A stretch of 64,000 nt of DNA from Spirochaeta cellobiosiphila DSM 17781 (GCF_000426705.1 NZ_KE384556.1:304876-368875), one strand, 5' to 3'; counted from the first letter of the stretch, positions 52,196-61,840 are shown. The notes: generated from the sequence alone by a model not told the origin. Numbers and translations: made by a program.

Positions 52196-52629
52196 TGCAA
52201 CCAGATGATATCGATTGGAATATTATTAATATATTAAGAGAATCCCACCAGAATAATAATAGCCTAGCTCGAGAGCTAGGCATTTCTGAAGGAACTGTCA
52301 GACAGCGTATTAAGAAACTTAAAGAGGTGGGGATTCTGAAGATCAGAGCCTCTATCAATCCTGATGTCCTAGAGAATCAACAATTAGCCACCATCGCTAT
52401 TAACATTGGTGAGTCATCCCAATTGGAAGCAAAAGCCAAGGAGATCGCCCAGTTACCCGGCGTATTGAACGTGTCCATTACCTCCGGAAGGTATGATCTC
52501 TTTGTAGAACTTCTTACTTTTTCCAATAAGGGTTTGGTTAAGTTCCTCACTCAAGAGCTCTCCACCATACAGGGGATCACCTCGACAGAATCCTTTCTTA
52601 TGCTAAAAAGCTATAATCGTTATGTCTAA
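52195..52629 (+). CDS. Lrp/AsnC-family regulator
   Basis: A 144-residue regulator: N-terminal winged helix (LARELGISEGTVRQRIKKLK) and C-terminal RAM/ACT-like domain (PGVLNVSITSGRYDLFVELL). Translationally coupled to ald, so it probably senses alanine or another amino acid and controls this operon. The last four bases overlap the convergent trpS end. Confidence 0.9.
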   Translation: MQPDDIDWNIINILRESHQNNNSLARELGISEGTVRQRIKKLKEVGILKIRASINPDVLENQQLATIAINIGESSQLEAKAKEIAQLPGVLNVSITSGRYDLFVELLTFSNKGLVKFLTQELSTIQGITSTESFLMLKSYNRYV

Positions 52630-53606
52630 AACCCTACAGCTTCTTTGACTTTGTCTAAGGTTACTTTCGATTTTCCCATAGCCTTTTCACAACCTTCTTT
52701 GGCTAATTGTTCCAAATAAGAGTGATCTTCTTTGTAATGATGATACCGTTCCTGTATGGGAACTAAGTGAGCGAGGATGACATCCACTAAAGAATCTTTA
52801 AAAACCTTATATCCTTGAGGTTCAAATTGATTAATAACAAAGGAGCGGTCCTCCCCTGTCAAAGAGCAATAGATGGTCACAAGATTATTGATTCCACTCA
52901 GCTCTTCTCCTGTATCAAAACGTCCTTGAGAATCTGTTATAGCTTTAGAAATTTTTGCTCTCACTTCATCGGGAGTATCTAAGAGTGTAATATAGGATTT
53001 GGGATTAGGACTGGATTTGTCCATCTTCTTTCCTGGATCTTGTAAATCCATCACCTTGGCCCCCTCTGTAGGCAGGTAGGCTTCGGGCATTGTAAAAATT
53101 GAACCGTAGCGATTGTTAAATCGTTCTGCCAGATCTCGTGTTATTTCCAAATGCTGAACCTGATCCTTTCCAACAGGAACAAGACTGGTTTGGTAGAGCA
53201 AGATGTCCGTTGCCATGAGAATAGGATAGGTAAAAAGTCCCACAGTGCTTTCATGTTTCCTGGATTTAGATTTGAATTGAGTCATTCGTGACATCTCACC
53301 AAACATGGTCAAGCAAGAGAGGACCCAGGTTAGCTCACTATGATGGGGATTATGGGACTGAATAAAAATCGTGCTTTTATCTGGAGTCAAGCCACAAGCT
53401 AGATACAAAGCATAGAAATCCCATACTCTTTGACGTAGTAAATAGGGATCCTGTTTGACCGTTATGGCATGCATATCGACCACACAATAGATGCCATCGT
53501 AGTCATCCTGGCACTGTACCCATTGTTTGACAGCCCCGATGTAATTGCCTAATGTTAGCGTTCCTGAGGGGGAACACCCAGAGAATAGTGTTGATTGTAA
53601 TGACAT
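52626..53606 (-). CDS. trpS: Tryptophanyl-tRNA synthetase
   Basis: Charges tRNA-Trp. The 326-residue class I synthetase has the HIGH-type motif in SGCSPSGTLTLGNYIGA (TLGN) and the KMSKS-type motif in PGKKMDKSSPNP. AGGAGG lies 5 nt before the ATG. A 183-nt leader upstream (53607-53790) encodes a short peptide with three consecutive Trp codons and competing hairpins, so synthesis is expected to rise when charged tRNA-Trp falls. Confidence 0.97.
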   Translation of the reverse strand: MSLQSTLFSGCSPSGTLTLGNYIGAVKQWVQCQDDYDGIYCVVDMHAITVKQDPYLLRQRVWDFYALYLACGLTPDKSTIFIQSHNPHHSELTWVLSCLTMFGEMSRMTQFKSKSRKHESTVGLFTYPILMATDILLYQTSLVPVGKDQVQHLEITRDLAERFNNRYGSIFTMPEAYLPTEGAKVMDLQDPGKKMDKSSPNPKSYITLLDTPDEVRAKISKAITDSQGRFDTGEELSGINNLVTIYCSLTGEDRSFVINQFEPQGYKVFKDSLVDVILAHLVPIQERYHHYKEDHSYLEQLAKEGCEKAMGKSKVTLDKVKEAVGF

Positions 53607-53651
53607 ATTAGCCTCCTTATGTCCTTATGACTAAGAAGACTATCAAAGACA

Positions 53652-53739
53652 GGATGCACCTTTCATCCCAACTCACTATATCCGACAGCCTTCAAAGCCA
53701 TCAAATACAGTTCGATCAAATGGCTTATTACTTAAGCCA
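53652..53739 (-). promoter_or_regulatory. Competing hairpins in the trpS leader
   Basis: Hairpin A on the RNA is TGGCTTA-AGTAA-TAAGCCA (53721-53739) and includes the last Trp codon. Hairpin B pairs AAGCCAT (53720-53726) with ATGGCTT (53695-53701). They share the AAGCCA strand and cannot coexist. A third small hairpin GGATG/CATCC lies at 53652-53668. No U tract follows any of them, so the output may be translational or Rho-dependent rather than an intrinsic terminator. Confidence 0.65.
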
Positions 53740-53790
53740 CCACCATGAGAGGTTTGTTGATCTGTTGTTATTAATAGGTGCTATTACCAT
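53728..53790 (-). CDS. trpS leader peptide (Trp-Trp-Trp, 20 residues)
   Basis: An ATG at 53790 opens a 20-codon frame, MVIAPINNNRSTNLSWWWLK, closed by two TAA codons. Three adjacent Trp codons near the end of a short leader, directly upstream of trpS and overlapping mutually exclusive hairpins, is the hallmark of a ribosome-stalling control peptide. The Shine-Dalgarno is weak (AGGA about 17 nt upstream). Confidence 0.75.
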   Translation of the reverse strand: MVIAPINNNRSTNLSWWWLK

Positions 53791-53822
53791 GGAGATGATT
53801 ATGATTATTCCTGCGAACTATG

Positions 53823-54371
53823 TCAACTTAGTTTGATAAGACCAAGATCTATTAAACCATAGAATATGGTATTCAATAGGAGGGAATGAACAAATTCACC
53901 TTTTTTAAAACGATCATAGAACTCTTCCAATGGCATTAAAACAAGTTCTAAATCTTCTGTATCATCCAGGTTTAGTTTATGAGTCTTTTCCAAACCTGTG
54001 GCAATAAAACCATAGGTCATATTATTCTGGACGGCAGGATTAGCGGCTACTGCGGATATTTGTTTGAAACTCCCACCAGAATATCCTGTTTCTTCCAGGA
54101 GCTCTCTTTTAATACCTTCTAATAAATCCTCTCCCTCCTCTACAATACCCCCGGGTATCTCGAGATAGGTTTCCTGGACACCATGGCGGTATTGTTTGAC
54201 TAAAATGACTTGATTGTCCTTGGTCAAAGGGAGAACATTAGCCCATCTGGGGAATTCCAAAACATAACAGGGATCAATTAGTGTTCCATTTGGTAACTCA
54301 CAAGAGTCTGCTCTCAGTGTTAAAAAATCACTTTGTACAATATATTCTGATTTTTGAGTCTTCCATTTCAT
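53823..54371 (-). CDS. Nudix hydrolase (ADP-ribose pyrophosphatase-like)
   Basis: A 182-residue hydrolase of nucleoside diphosphate derivatives. The Nudix box is complete: GGIVEEGEDLLEGIKRELLE followed by ETG. The N-terminal sequence and length suggest the ADP-ribose/ADP-sugar pyrophosphatase branch. The frame extends to 54491, but ATG 54371 is preceded by GAGGA at a normal distance and gives a typical N-terminus (MKWKTQKSEYIV). Divergent from prfA. Confidence 0.88.
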   Translation of the reverse strand: MKWKTQKSEYIVQSDFLTLRADSCELPNGTLIDPCYVLEFPRWANVLPLTKDNQVILVKQYRHGVQETYLEIPGGIVEEGEDLLEGIKRELLEETGYSGGSFKQISAVAANPAVQNNMTYGFIATGLEKTHKLNLDDTEDLELVLMPLEEFYDRFKKGEFVHSLLLNTIFYGLIDLGLIKLS

Positions 54372-54492
54372 AGCTTTTTCCTCATTAGAACCATAGAATA
54401 CTGTAAGGTGTGCCAAATGAACAGTCTCAGCATTGATTTCCCTGTCTAAATTTGCTATAAAGGCGAGAATCCCCCTGATAATAGGAAGCATA

Positions 54493-55557
54493 ATGCAAGA
54501 TAAGTTAGAAGCAGCCCAGATCCGTTATAAAGAGCTTGAAATGCTTATTGCGGATCCCGACATAACGAAGGATGCTAAAAAATACAAAGAAACCATGCAG
54601 GAATATACCCATATGTCCGAGTTGGTTTCTACATATAATGAGTACAAGGATACACTCCAGGCTATTGCCGACTCTAAAACTTTGTTGGAAGAAGAGTCCG
54701 ATCCTGATATGAAGGAAATGGCCAAGGATGAACTCACTCAGGCAGAAGAAGCTAAAGCTACTATTGAAGATAAGCTCAAAGTTCTTCTTGTTCCCCGTGA
54801 TCCTATGGATTCTAAAAATATCATTGTGGAAATCAGAGCTGGAACGGGTGGTGATGAGGCTGCTCTTTTTGCAGCTGACCTTTATAGAATGTATTCCCGT
54901 TACGCAGAATCCAAGAAATGGCAAATCGAGATCATGGATATAAATGAAATCGAACTTGGAGGATATAAGGAAATCGTTTTCAGCGTTCAAGGAAAGGATG
55001 TTTTTGCTGATATGCGTTATGAATCGGGAGTTCACCGGGTTCAACGTGTTCCTGCTACAGAATCAGGAGGTCGTGTTCATACTTCAGCCGTAACAGTAGC
55101 CGTACTACCTGAGGCAGAGGAAACAGAAATTGATATCAATCAAAATGATCTTCGTATAGATACCTTTAGATCACAAGGAGCTGGAGGTCAGCACGTTAAT
55201 ACGACAGACTCGGCGGTCCGTATCACTCACTTGCCCACAGGGGTGGTAGTCTCTTGTCAGGATGAAAGGTCACAGATTAAGAACCGGGCCAAAGCAATGC
55301 GTGTACTTAGAGCACGATTATTCGAAATCGAAGAAGAAAAGAAAAATGCAGCTCGAGCAGAAAATCGTAAAAACCAGGTTGGTTCAGGCGATAGGTCTGA
55401 GCGTATTCGTACATATAACTATCCTCAAAACCGTGTTACCGATCATAGAATTAATCTTACTTTATACAAACTGGATGCGATTACCCAAGGGGATATGGCA
55501 GAAGTGATTGAAGCTCTTAAGTTAAGTGCTCAGGAAGCTGCGTTAAAAGCACAGTAA
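54493..55557 (+). CDS. prfA: Peptide chain release factor 1
   Basis: Terminates translation at UAA/UAG. From ATG 54493 (AGGAAG upstream) it has 354 residues, the usual length. [38 protein letters not shown] and the catalytic GGQ in [19 protein letters not shown] are clear. Overlaps prmC by one base (TAATG); PrmC methylates this GGQ glutamine, so the pairing is functional. Confidence 0.97.
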   Translation: MQDKLEAAQIRYKELEMLIADPDITKDAKKYKETMQEYTHMSELVSTYNEYKDTLQAIADSKTLLEEESDPDMKEMAKDELTQAEEAKATIEDKLKVLLVPRDPMDSKNIIVEIRAGTGGDEAALFAADLYRMYSRYAESKKWQIEIMDINEIELGGYKEIVFSVQGKDVFADMRYESGVHRVQRVPATESGGRVHTSAVTVAVLPEAEETEIDINQNDLRIDTFRSQGAGGQHVNTTDSAVRITHLPTGVVVSCQDERSQIKNRAKAMRVLRARLFEIEEEKKNAARAENRKNQVGSGDRSERIRTYNYPQNRVTDHRINLTLYKLDAITQGDMAEVIEALKLSAQEAALKAQ

Positions 55558-56381
55558 TGACAGTACGAGAGGCCCTACTAGAAGGCCGCAACACTTTATC
55601 ATCTAATGAGTCTCCTTATCTGGAGGCTCTTTTATTATTAGCTAAGGTCCTGAAGACAACAAAGGAAAAGCTCCTGGCCATGGGACCTGATGAGCTAACA
55701 ACTTATGAACAAGAACAATTTCACTCTTTTATCAAAAGCCGAGAACAGGGAGAACCTATTGCTTATATATTAGGTTATAGAGAGTTCTACGGTCTTAAGC
55801 TTCATGTAGATCATCGAGTATTGGATCCAAGACCGGACACTGAAATCTTAGTTGAGGCCAGTCTGGAACTTATGCAGGATAAGGGGAACTTTCTGGATCT
55901 ATGTACCGGCTCAGGGTGTGTGGCTTTGGCTATCAAGGATAATAAACCCCAATGGGATGTTCATGCTTGTGACCTCAGTACAGAAGCCTTGGATGTAGCC
56001 AAAATGAATAGTCAAAATCTGAACATTGAAGTTCAGTTTCATCATTCTGATCTACTATCTGATGTACCAGGAAAATATAACTTAATCGCTACAAATCCCC
56101 CCTATCTATCCCCACAAGAAACTCAAGACCGGATCAAGGCAGGATGGGTAGAACCAGCTATGGCCCTGGATGGATTTGGATCAGACGGATTGGAGCTGAT
56201 TAGAAAAATAATCCCCCAGGCTATAGCCACTCTCCACTCAAAGGGTTATCTTTTAATAGAGGCGGCACCATGGCAAATGGTGGAAATAGCAAAGCTCTTC
56301 CATGAGGTTGGTTATATTAACATACAACAATGGAAAGATTTGTCAGGACAAGTAAGAGTTACTGGCGGGATGAGACCATGA
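55557..56381 (+). CDS. prmC: Release-factor glutamine methyltransferase
   Basis: Methylates the GGQ glutamine of release factors with AdoMet. The 274-residue protein has a helical N-terminal domain, AdoMet motif FLDLCTGSGCVALAIKD and the substrate motif NLIATNPPYLSPQE (NPPY), typical of HemK/PrmC. It is coupled to prfA upstream and overlaps rel by 4 bp (ATGA). Confidence 0.96.
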   Translation: MTVREALLEGRNTLSSNESPYLEALLLLAKVLKTTKEKLLAMGPDELTTYEQEQFHSFIKSREQGEPIAYILGYREFYGLKLHVDHRVLDPRPDTEILVEASLELMQDKGNFLDLCTGSGCVALAIKDNKPQWDVHACDLSTEALDVAKMNSQNLNIEVQFHHSDLLSDVPGKYNLIATNPPYLSPQETQDRIKAGWVEPAMALDGFGSDGLELIRKIIPQAIATLHSKGYLLIEAAPWQMVEIAKLFHEVGYINIQQWKDLSGQVRVTGGMRP

Positions 56382-58411
56382 TAGAGGCAAAATTAGTAAG
56401 CAGAGATCAAATAAGTGATTTATTTGAAGATTTTAGGAAGACGTTAGACAGGTTCCCTCCTGAAGAACAGGATAAAATTATGGAGGCGGCCCATTTCGCA
56501 GACTCTCTTCATAAGGAACAGAAAAGAGCTAGTGGGGAACCTTATATCATTCATCCATTAAAGGTTGCGACGATTCTGAACCAAGATCTCAAAATGGATC
56601 CTAACACGATTATGGCAGGTCTCCTTCATGACATTATTGAAGATACAGAGATTACCAATCAACAGTTAAAAGATAAATTTGGGGAAGAAGTGGAGCGTCT
56701 GGTAGACGGGGTCACCAAAATCTCCATACTCCATGCCAAAAGCAAATCCGTTCAAGAAGCAGAAACCATCCGAAAGATGTTCTTTGCCATGATTAAAGAT
56801 ATTCGGGTCATCCTGATTAAGCTATCAGACAAAGTACATAACATGAGCACTTTACAACATCTGCCTCCTCATAAAATCAAACGAATTGCCACAGAATGCT
56901 TAGATATCTATGCCCCTTTGGCAGGTAGATTAGGGATATCCAATATTAAATCTGAATTGGAAGACTTAGCCCTAAAAAACCTTTACAAAGAAGCTTATTA
57001 CGAAATAAAAGCCGTCGTAGATGCCAAACGTGGTGAGCGAGCTAAATACCTTCAAAGAGTAAAGGATAAATTACTATCTGCCGCTCATGCAGAGCGTTTG
57101 GATGTAGAAGTAGAAACAAGAGCTAAACACTTTTATTCCATATATAAGAAGATGAAGAAAAAGGGACGGAGTGCCAGTCGTATATATGATCTGTTAGGAA
57201 TACGGGTATACTGCAATACCCCTTCTGAATGTTATACCATGTTGGGAATAGTCCATAAAAATATGACCCCCATTGAAGGCCGATTCAAAGACTACATAGC
57301 GATGCCCAAAGCTAATGGCTATCAAAGTCTTCATACCACAGTTATGGGGGATCAGGGTAAACTCATGGAGATCCAAATACGAACTCATGAAATGCATAGA
57401 ACAGCAGAGTATGGGATTGCTGCCCATTGGATATACAAGAAAGGGACAACCATCGACAAAGTAAACACTGATGAGATTGCCTTTGTTCAAAAGCTTAAGA
57501 GCTGGGATAATATGAAATTTGAATCCCAGGAGTTTTTATCTGAGATCAAGGGAGAGCTTCTCAAAGATGATATCTATGTGTTCACTCCCAAAGGGAAAGT
57601 TATCCAGTTAGCCAAAGGATCTACAGCTATTGACTTTGCCTATCATATCCACACAGACATAGGCGACCATATTATCGGAGCAAAAGCCGATGGTCAGATT
57701 ATACCTCTCAATAGACCACTAGGAAACACTCAGGTTATAGAGGTAATAACCAGTCCCAATGCTCACCCCCACATAAGCTGGCTACGTTCTGTTAAATCTG
57801 CCAGAGCCAGATCCAAGGTTCGAAGCTGGCTCAATAAACATGATGATGTCATTATTGATCAGAATATTGTAGCAAAAAGAAAATCCTTCCAGGAAAAACC
57901 GGAAGGAGAACCTCATGATAAAAAGAAAAATCTTCCTGAAGGTTATGAAGAAGGACGAATCCTTGATCAAAGCAAGGTAGGTATCAAGATCGATGGGGAA
58001 AGTAACCTCATGATTAAACTTGCCAACTGCTGTAATCCTACTATGGGAGATGATATTGTTGGTTATGTCAGTCGAGGCAGGGGTATAATCGTTCACAAAA
58101 CAGCTTGTAAAAATCTCGCCTCAATAAATGAGATAGAAGATAGACAAATAGAAGTAGAGTGGGAGACCATTAGTCCTCTGGCCACTCGTCGTTTTAAGTT
58201 CGTAGCTAATAAAACATCAGATCTCTTTAGCGAAATCGAAGGAGCTGTCCGTAAACACAGAGGACACCTTATCGAAGGAAAGATAGAAGAGGATCATAAA
58301 GGACACTTAACTGGTCAATTCACCATGGAACTTCAACGCAAAGAGGATACTCAAAAAGTTCTTAAATCCCTAAGAACATTACCATCCATGTTAACAATTC
58401 AAAGAATTTAA
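56378..58411 (+). CDS. rel: Bifunctional (p)ppGpp synthetase/hydrolase
   Basis: A 677-residue stringent-response enzyme from ATG 56378, overlapping the prmC stop. Order: HD hydrolase domain (GEPYIIHPLKVA; LLHDIIEDTE), synthetase (SRIYDLLGIRVY, then RFKDYIAMPKANGYQSLHTT, where RFKD marks the bifunctional class), TGS (IYVFTPKGKVIQLAKGSTAI), a conserved Cys region (LANCCNPTMGDDIVGYVSRG) and a C-terminal ACT domain. The HD metal ligands look intact, so it should both make and degrade the alarmone. Confidence 0.96.
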   Translation: MIEAKLVSRDQISDLFEDFRKTLDRFPPEEQDKIMEAAHFADSLHKEQKRASGEPYIIHPLKVATILNQDLKMDPNTIMAGLLHDIIEDTEITNQQLKDKFGEEVERLVDGVTKISILHAKSKSVQEAETIRKMFFAMIKDIRVILIKLSDKVHNMSTLQHLPPHKIKRIATECLDIYAPLAGRLGISNIKSELEDLALKNLYKEAYYEIKAVVDAKRGERAKYLQRVKDKLLSAAHAERLDVEVETRAKHFYSIYKKMKKKGRSASRIYDLLGIRVYCNTPSECYTMLGIVHKNMTPIEGRFKDYIAMPKANGYQSLHTTVMGDQGKLMEIQIRTHEMHRTAEYGIAAHWIYKKGTTIDKVNTDEIAFVQKLKSWDNMKFESQEFLSEIKGELLKDDIYVFTPKGKVIQLAKGSTAIDFAYHIHTDIGDHIIGAKADGQIIPLNRPLGNTQVIEVITSPNAHPHISWLRSVKSARARSKVRSWLNKHDDVIIDQNIVAKRKSFQEKPEGEPHDKKKNLPEGYEEGRILDQSKVGIKIDGESNLMIKLANCCNPTMGDDIVGYVSRGRGIIVHKTACKNLASINEIEDRQIEVEWETISPLATRRFKFVANKTSDLFSEIEGAVRKHRGHLIEGKIEEDHKGHLTGQFTMELQRKEDTQKVLKSLRTLPSMLTIQRI

Positions 58412-58487
58412 TAATACTTTTCTAACTTGACTATAAGGTTAGACATACTTAGCTTTTTATAAAATCTTTACTAAAAAGGACGAGTAT

Positions 58488-58991
58488 ATGAGTACAATTA
58501 CTTTTCAAGGTAATCCCATCGAGACCATAGGGTCTTTGCCAAGCGTTGGATCCCAGGCTCCTGATTTTACATTAACCAAAGGAGATCTTTCTGATGTAAG
58601 TCTGGCTGATTTCAAAGGCAAATGGAAAATACTTAACATTGTTCCCAGTTTGGATACTGGTGTATGTGCTAAAAGTGCTAAAGAGTTCAATGATGAAGTT
58701 AAGAACTATAGCAACTTAGTTGTGCTTAATATTAGCCGTGATCTTCCCTTTGCTGCTACAAGGTTCTGTTCTGCTGAAGGTGTTGACAATATAATCCCTT
58801 TGAGTGAAATGAGGGATCAATCCTTTGGTAAAACTTATGGTGTCACAATGACAACTGGGCCCTTAGCGGGAATTCATTCTCGAGCCGTTGTAGTTCTGGA
58901 TGATCAGGATAAAGTGGTATATACAGAGCAGGTTCCTGAAATAGCTCAGGAACCTAACTATGTAGAAGCATTAAAAGTTGTTAAGAAATGA
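58488..58991 (+). CDS. tpx: Thiol peroxidase
   Basis: A 167-residue atypical 2-Cys peroxiredoxin. The peroxidatic Cys lies in PSLDTGVCAKSAKEFND and the resolving Cys in TRFCSAEGVDN. It reduces hydroperoxides using thioredoxin. A TTGACT at 58427-58432 may be the -35 box. Monocistronic; a long hairpin follows. Confidence 0.95.
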   Translation: MSTITFQGNPIETIGSLPSVGSQAPDFTLTKGDLSDVSLADFKGKWKILNIVPSLDTGVCAKSAKEFNDEVKNYSNLVVLNISRDLPFAATRFCSAEGVDNIIPLSEMRDQSFGKTYGVTMTTGPLAGIHSRAVVVLDDQDKVVYTEQVPEIAQEPNYVEALKVVKK

Positions 58992-58998
58992 TTTTTCC

Positions 58999-59036
58999 AA
59001 GGAGATATCCCTATGAAATATTTAGGATATCTCCTT
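58999..59036. terminator. Perfect 12-bp hairpin between tpx and the outer-membrane gene
   Basis: AAGGAGATATCC (58999-59010) pairs fully with GGATATCTCCTT (59025-59036) around a 14-nt loop. It begins 7 bp after the tpx stop, between converging genes. No T tract follows on either strand, so termination is less certain than RNA 3'-end protection. Confidence 0.6.
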
Positions 59037-59046
59037 GATTGATCTA

Positions 59047-60882
59047 TTAAAAGAAATGAATCCTGGTCAATCCTACAGAGACATTCCATCCATAACCCGA
59101 TTCCCGTTGAGCATTCCAGCCCAAGGAGGCTTTGGTTATTAACTCAAACGAATAGGGAAGTTTAAATGCAAATCCTAATGAGGATCCTTGATAGAGTTCA
59201 CTGTCATCCTGATCATAGAAAACATCATGCTCCAATAACAATGCAGCCGCCTGAGGGATAAAAACCCAGGTAGAACCCATATTAAGAAGAGGAGCATTTG
59301 TGATACGAAACTCATTAGAGTAATACCCTGTAATACCAGGTGAAGGTTGAAGATTGGAACTCTCCCCCACTACCCAACGTTCTAATTCGTAAGGATTTTC
59401 ACTCCATAGATAAGAACCAGTCATACCCAACTGAAGGGTCTCCCCTATTACTTTGTTATAAGTAAGGGATACAATACCTTTAAACTCCGGCAGATCATCG
59501 TGGGTGTATTCTTTTCCATCTTCACCCCATTTTTGATGATCCAATTGATATATTATCTGATTTGATGATAGAAAGCTAATGCCTGAACTTAGATTAAATG
59601 CTGATGGTAATCCAGATGATCCACCAATCTCCAAACCAAAGTCGCCCACATAGGTCCAATTATTCTGAGGGGCTGTAAAGTTTTTTGAATCTGTATCAAA
59701 ACTCTGGAACTTCATACCATTTGTCATATACAGGGAACTTCCCATTGGTAGATTCTTGGATAAGGTCAAACTACCTTGAGCATTCGGTCCATTAATACTC
59801 CAGTCACTGGTACGACCTTCATCGACAAAATCAACCTCATTTCCATAAACTTGGGTATCCCCCTTCAGGCCTATATTGAAAGGCATACCAGGACGTTCAG
59901 GCATCTGATAATCTAGACCTAAATAAACGCCAGCAAACAAAACTGTGAATTGATTGCCTGTTCCTAACCAATTTTGGTCCAAATACATTAAAATAGGAGT
60001 AGCAGACATGTCTAACTCGTTTTCATAAGTCCCATATAAGTTAGCTTCAGCAAGTAGACCCACCCCTCTCATTTTTAATTCCACAGGATATACGTCTATT
60101 TTAACATTTTGATCATCGATAGGGGTTACTTTGATGGAACAGGAACTTATGAATGGATAAGCCAAAATAGAATCATTTATTTTCTGTTTTGTATCTACTC
60201 TATAGATAGTATCTACATACTCATCAAGGGCTCTATCAAGAATTTCTTTATTACCAGAGAGGTCTCCTTGAATGGTAATAGAGATAATAGAGTATTCCTT
60301 TTCGTCTATAGCTATATCTCCCAGGATAATATTGGCTGGTGTGTAATTCTCATCGACTTCTAGAACTCGAAGGTAAAACTCTTTCGCTTTTTCTACATTA
60401 CCAGTTTGTTGGTGGTACTTTCCATTAAGCATGAGAGCGGAAACACTATCAGGGTGAACTTCCAATAACTGATCCAATAGCTCTCTTCCCTTCTCCTCAT
60501 TACCCCCTGCATTTGGAGGAAACATTAAGAGAGAAGCAATCTCGAGGACTTGGGCATCAAGATTGTCAGGGTTCAATCTCAAAGATTCCTTTACGGCATT
60601 CTTCTTGGAATTATTATACTTAAGCCAAGAAGCTCCATCCACTATGAGAGCATCATAAAGTGCGGCAAGACGATAATAATCTTGGGAAGTAGCTTCATCA
60701 GGATTATTTCTTATTTTAGTTTTAATTAGGGAAATAGTATCTTCAGCTGTTTGTTGAATATCATCAGTTGTGGATTGATATTTTACCTCTTCAAAGCGTT
60801 GAAAGGCTTCATCAACACTATCGCTGAAGGAGAAAGAAAGGATAGTGGTAAAGCCCAATATTAATAAACTTAATTTTTTCAC
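59047..60882 (-). CDS. TPR-POTRA-beta-barrel outer-membrane protein
   Basis: A 611-residue exported protein with GTG start (AGGAG ten bases before) and a signal peptide (LSLLILGFTTILSFSFS). Residues about 75-190 contain TPR repeats (ALMLNGKYHQQTGNVEKAKE). Residues about 195-270 look like one POTRA unit (IISITIQGDLSGNKEILDRA; YPFISSCSIKVTPID). The remaining 340 residues alternate polar and hydrophobic positions as in a beta-barrel, and the chain ends RIHFF, an aromatic C-terminus typical of barrel proteins inserted by BamA. The closest general type is the BamA/TamA-like group; the substrate is unknown. Confidence 0.7.
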   Translation of the reverse strand: MKKLSLLILGFTTILSFSFSDSVDEAFQRFEEVKYQSTTDDIQQTAEDTISLIKTKIRNNPDEATSQDYYRLAALYDALIVDGASWLKYNNSKKNAVKESLRLNPDNLDAQVLEIASLLMFPPNAGGNEEKGRELLDQLLEVHPDSVSALMLNGKYHQQTGNVEKAKEFYLRVLEVDENYTPANIILGDIAIDEKEYSIISITIQGDLSGNKEILDRALDEYVDTIYRVDTKQKINDSILAYPFISSCSIKVTPIDDQNVKIDVYPVELKMRGVGLLAEANLYGTYENELDMSATPILMYLDQNWLGTGNQFTVLFAGVYLGLDYQMPERPGMPFNIGLKGDTQVYGNEVDFVDEGRTSDWSINGPNAQGSLTLSKNLPMGSSLYMTNGMKFQSFDTDSKNFTAPQNNWTYVGDFGLEIGGSSGLPSAFNLSSGISFLSSNQIIYQLDHQKWGEDGKEYTHDDLPEFKGIVSLTYNKVIGETLQLGMTGSYLWSENPYELERWVVGESSNLQPSPGITGYYSNEFRITNAPLLNMGSTWVFIPQAAALLLEHDVFYDQDDSELYQGSSLGFAFKLPYSFELITKASLGWNAQRESGYGWNVSVGLTRIHFF

Positions 60883-60973
60883 AGTAACGGCACTCCTTGT
60901 ATGTTTACTACTCTTTATGTATGTTCAGTAAGGGGGGAATCTGTTACTTTTTTTAGTCACGGGATTATTTGTT

Positions 60974-61840
60974 ATGGTTAATAAATTAAAGAACCTTGTT
61001 CATTTGCTTACAGAAAGAGGAATTGATGGACATTGGAAAATCAAGAAAGATGAAATATTTAACATATTAGATTTAGACATTAGACAAGTTTATCAAGATA
61101 TTCATCGAAGCAAAACCCCCCTACTTAATTTCCATAAAGAGCTATATAAGGACAAAGATTCGGGGACTTTAATTAGTCTTTTAGAAACCCTGGGGTACTT
61201 TCAAGCAGAACGTCTTTTCGTACAAAAGGGACTACATTTAGGCTATGATGATATTATTACCCTTCAAGAGGATTTTCTCAAAGAAATTCAAACAGCGACA
61301 GAAATACATACAATGGACTTTTACACCTTTCTTAATATGTATGACCACAGCAAAAACTTTCATCTTGCCTATCCCTTATATATTGAAGAATTCTTTCCTT
61401 TAGCCTATTTGAAAAAACAAACTCTAGATAGCTTTCTTATAGGAAAGCCAAATTACAAAACAAATCCAGGCAGAACAAGAATCGAAGAGATGCTTGATGA
61501 GCTTGTTAAACGCCGTATATTGGATTATTACAATTTATTCTCACCCGTACTTAAACAATTACGGGAGTTTATACTTACTCAAAGAGAGGCTCCGGAAATT
61601 CGGCCCAGAGAACGTATTGGGGAAGATAAGGGAAGGGAAACCTTAACAACGGATCCCTTAATGAAGTATCGAACACTTCTCAATCTGCCCCGGCAATTTG
61701 ATCTAGCAGACCTGAAACAAGCTTACAAAAAAATGATGAGAGAGTATCATCCTGATGTGAATCCTAGGGGCTTAGAGATGTCAAAACGTATTAATGAAGC
61801 TTATGGTGTTCTATTGGAGAGCAAAAAAAGGTCTAACTGA
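60974..61840 (+). CDS. J-domain protein with C-terminal J-domain
   Basis: A 288-residue protein whose last 60 residues are a J-domain (LLNLPRQFDLADLKQAYKKM and MREYHPDVNPRG with the HPD motif), which stimulates DnaK. The first 225 residues are charged and largely helical and were not recognised. It lacks the Gly/Phe and zinc regions of DnaJ, so it is a type III co-chaperone that probably targets DnaK to a special client. Divergent from the outer-membrane protein gene. Its last codons contain the A/T run that serves as the terminator tract of the convergent peroxiredoxin gene. Confidence 0.85.
   Translation: MVNKLKNLVHLLTERGIDGHWKIKKDEIFNILDLDIRQVYQDIHRSKTPLLNFHKELYKDKDSGTLISLLETLGYFQAERLFVQKGLHLGYDDIITLQEDFLKEIQTATEIHTMDFYTFLNMYDHSKNFHLAYPLYIEEFFPLAYLKKQTLDSFLIGKPNYKTNPGRTRIEEMLDELVKRRILDYYNLFSPVLKQLREFILTQREAPEIRPRERIGEDKGRETLTTDPLMKYRTLLNLPRQFDLADLKQAYKKMMREYHPDVNPRGLEMSKRINEAYGVLLESKKRSN

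Noticed and set aside
53627-53836. Plus-strand ORF of 69 codons between trpS and the Nudix gene
   Set aside because: It runs antisense over the trpS leader, overlaps the Nudix end and has no family resemblance; the leader peptide and hairpins on the other strand explain the region better.
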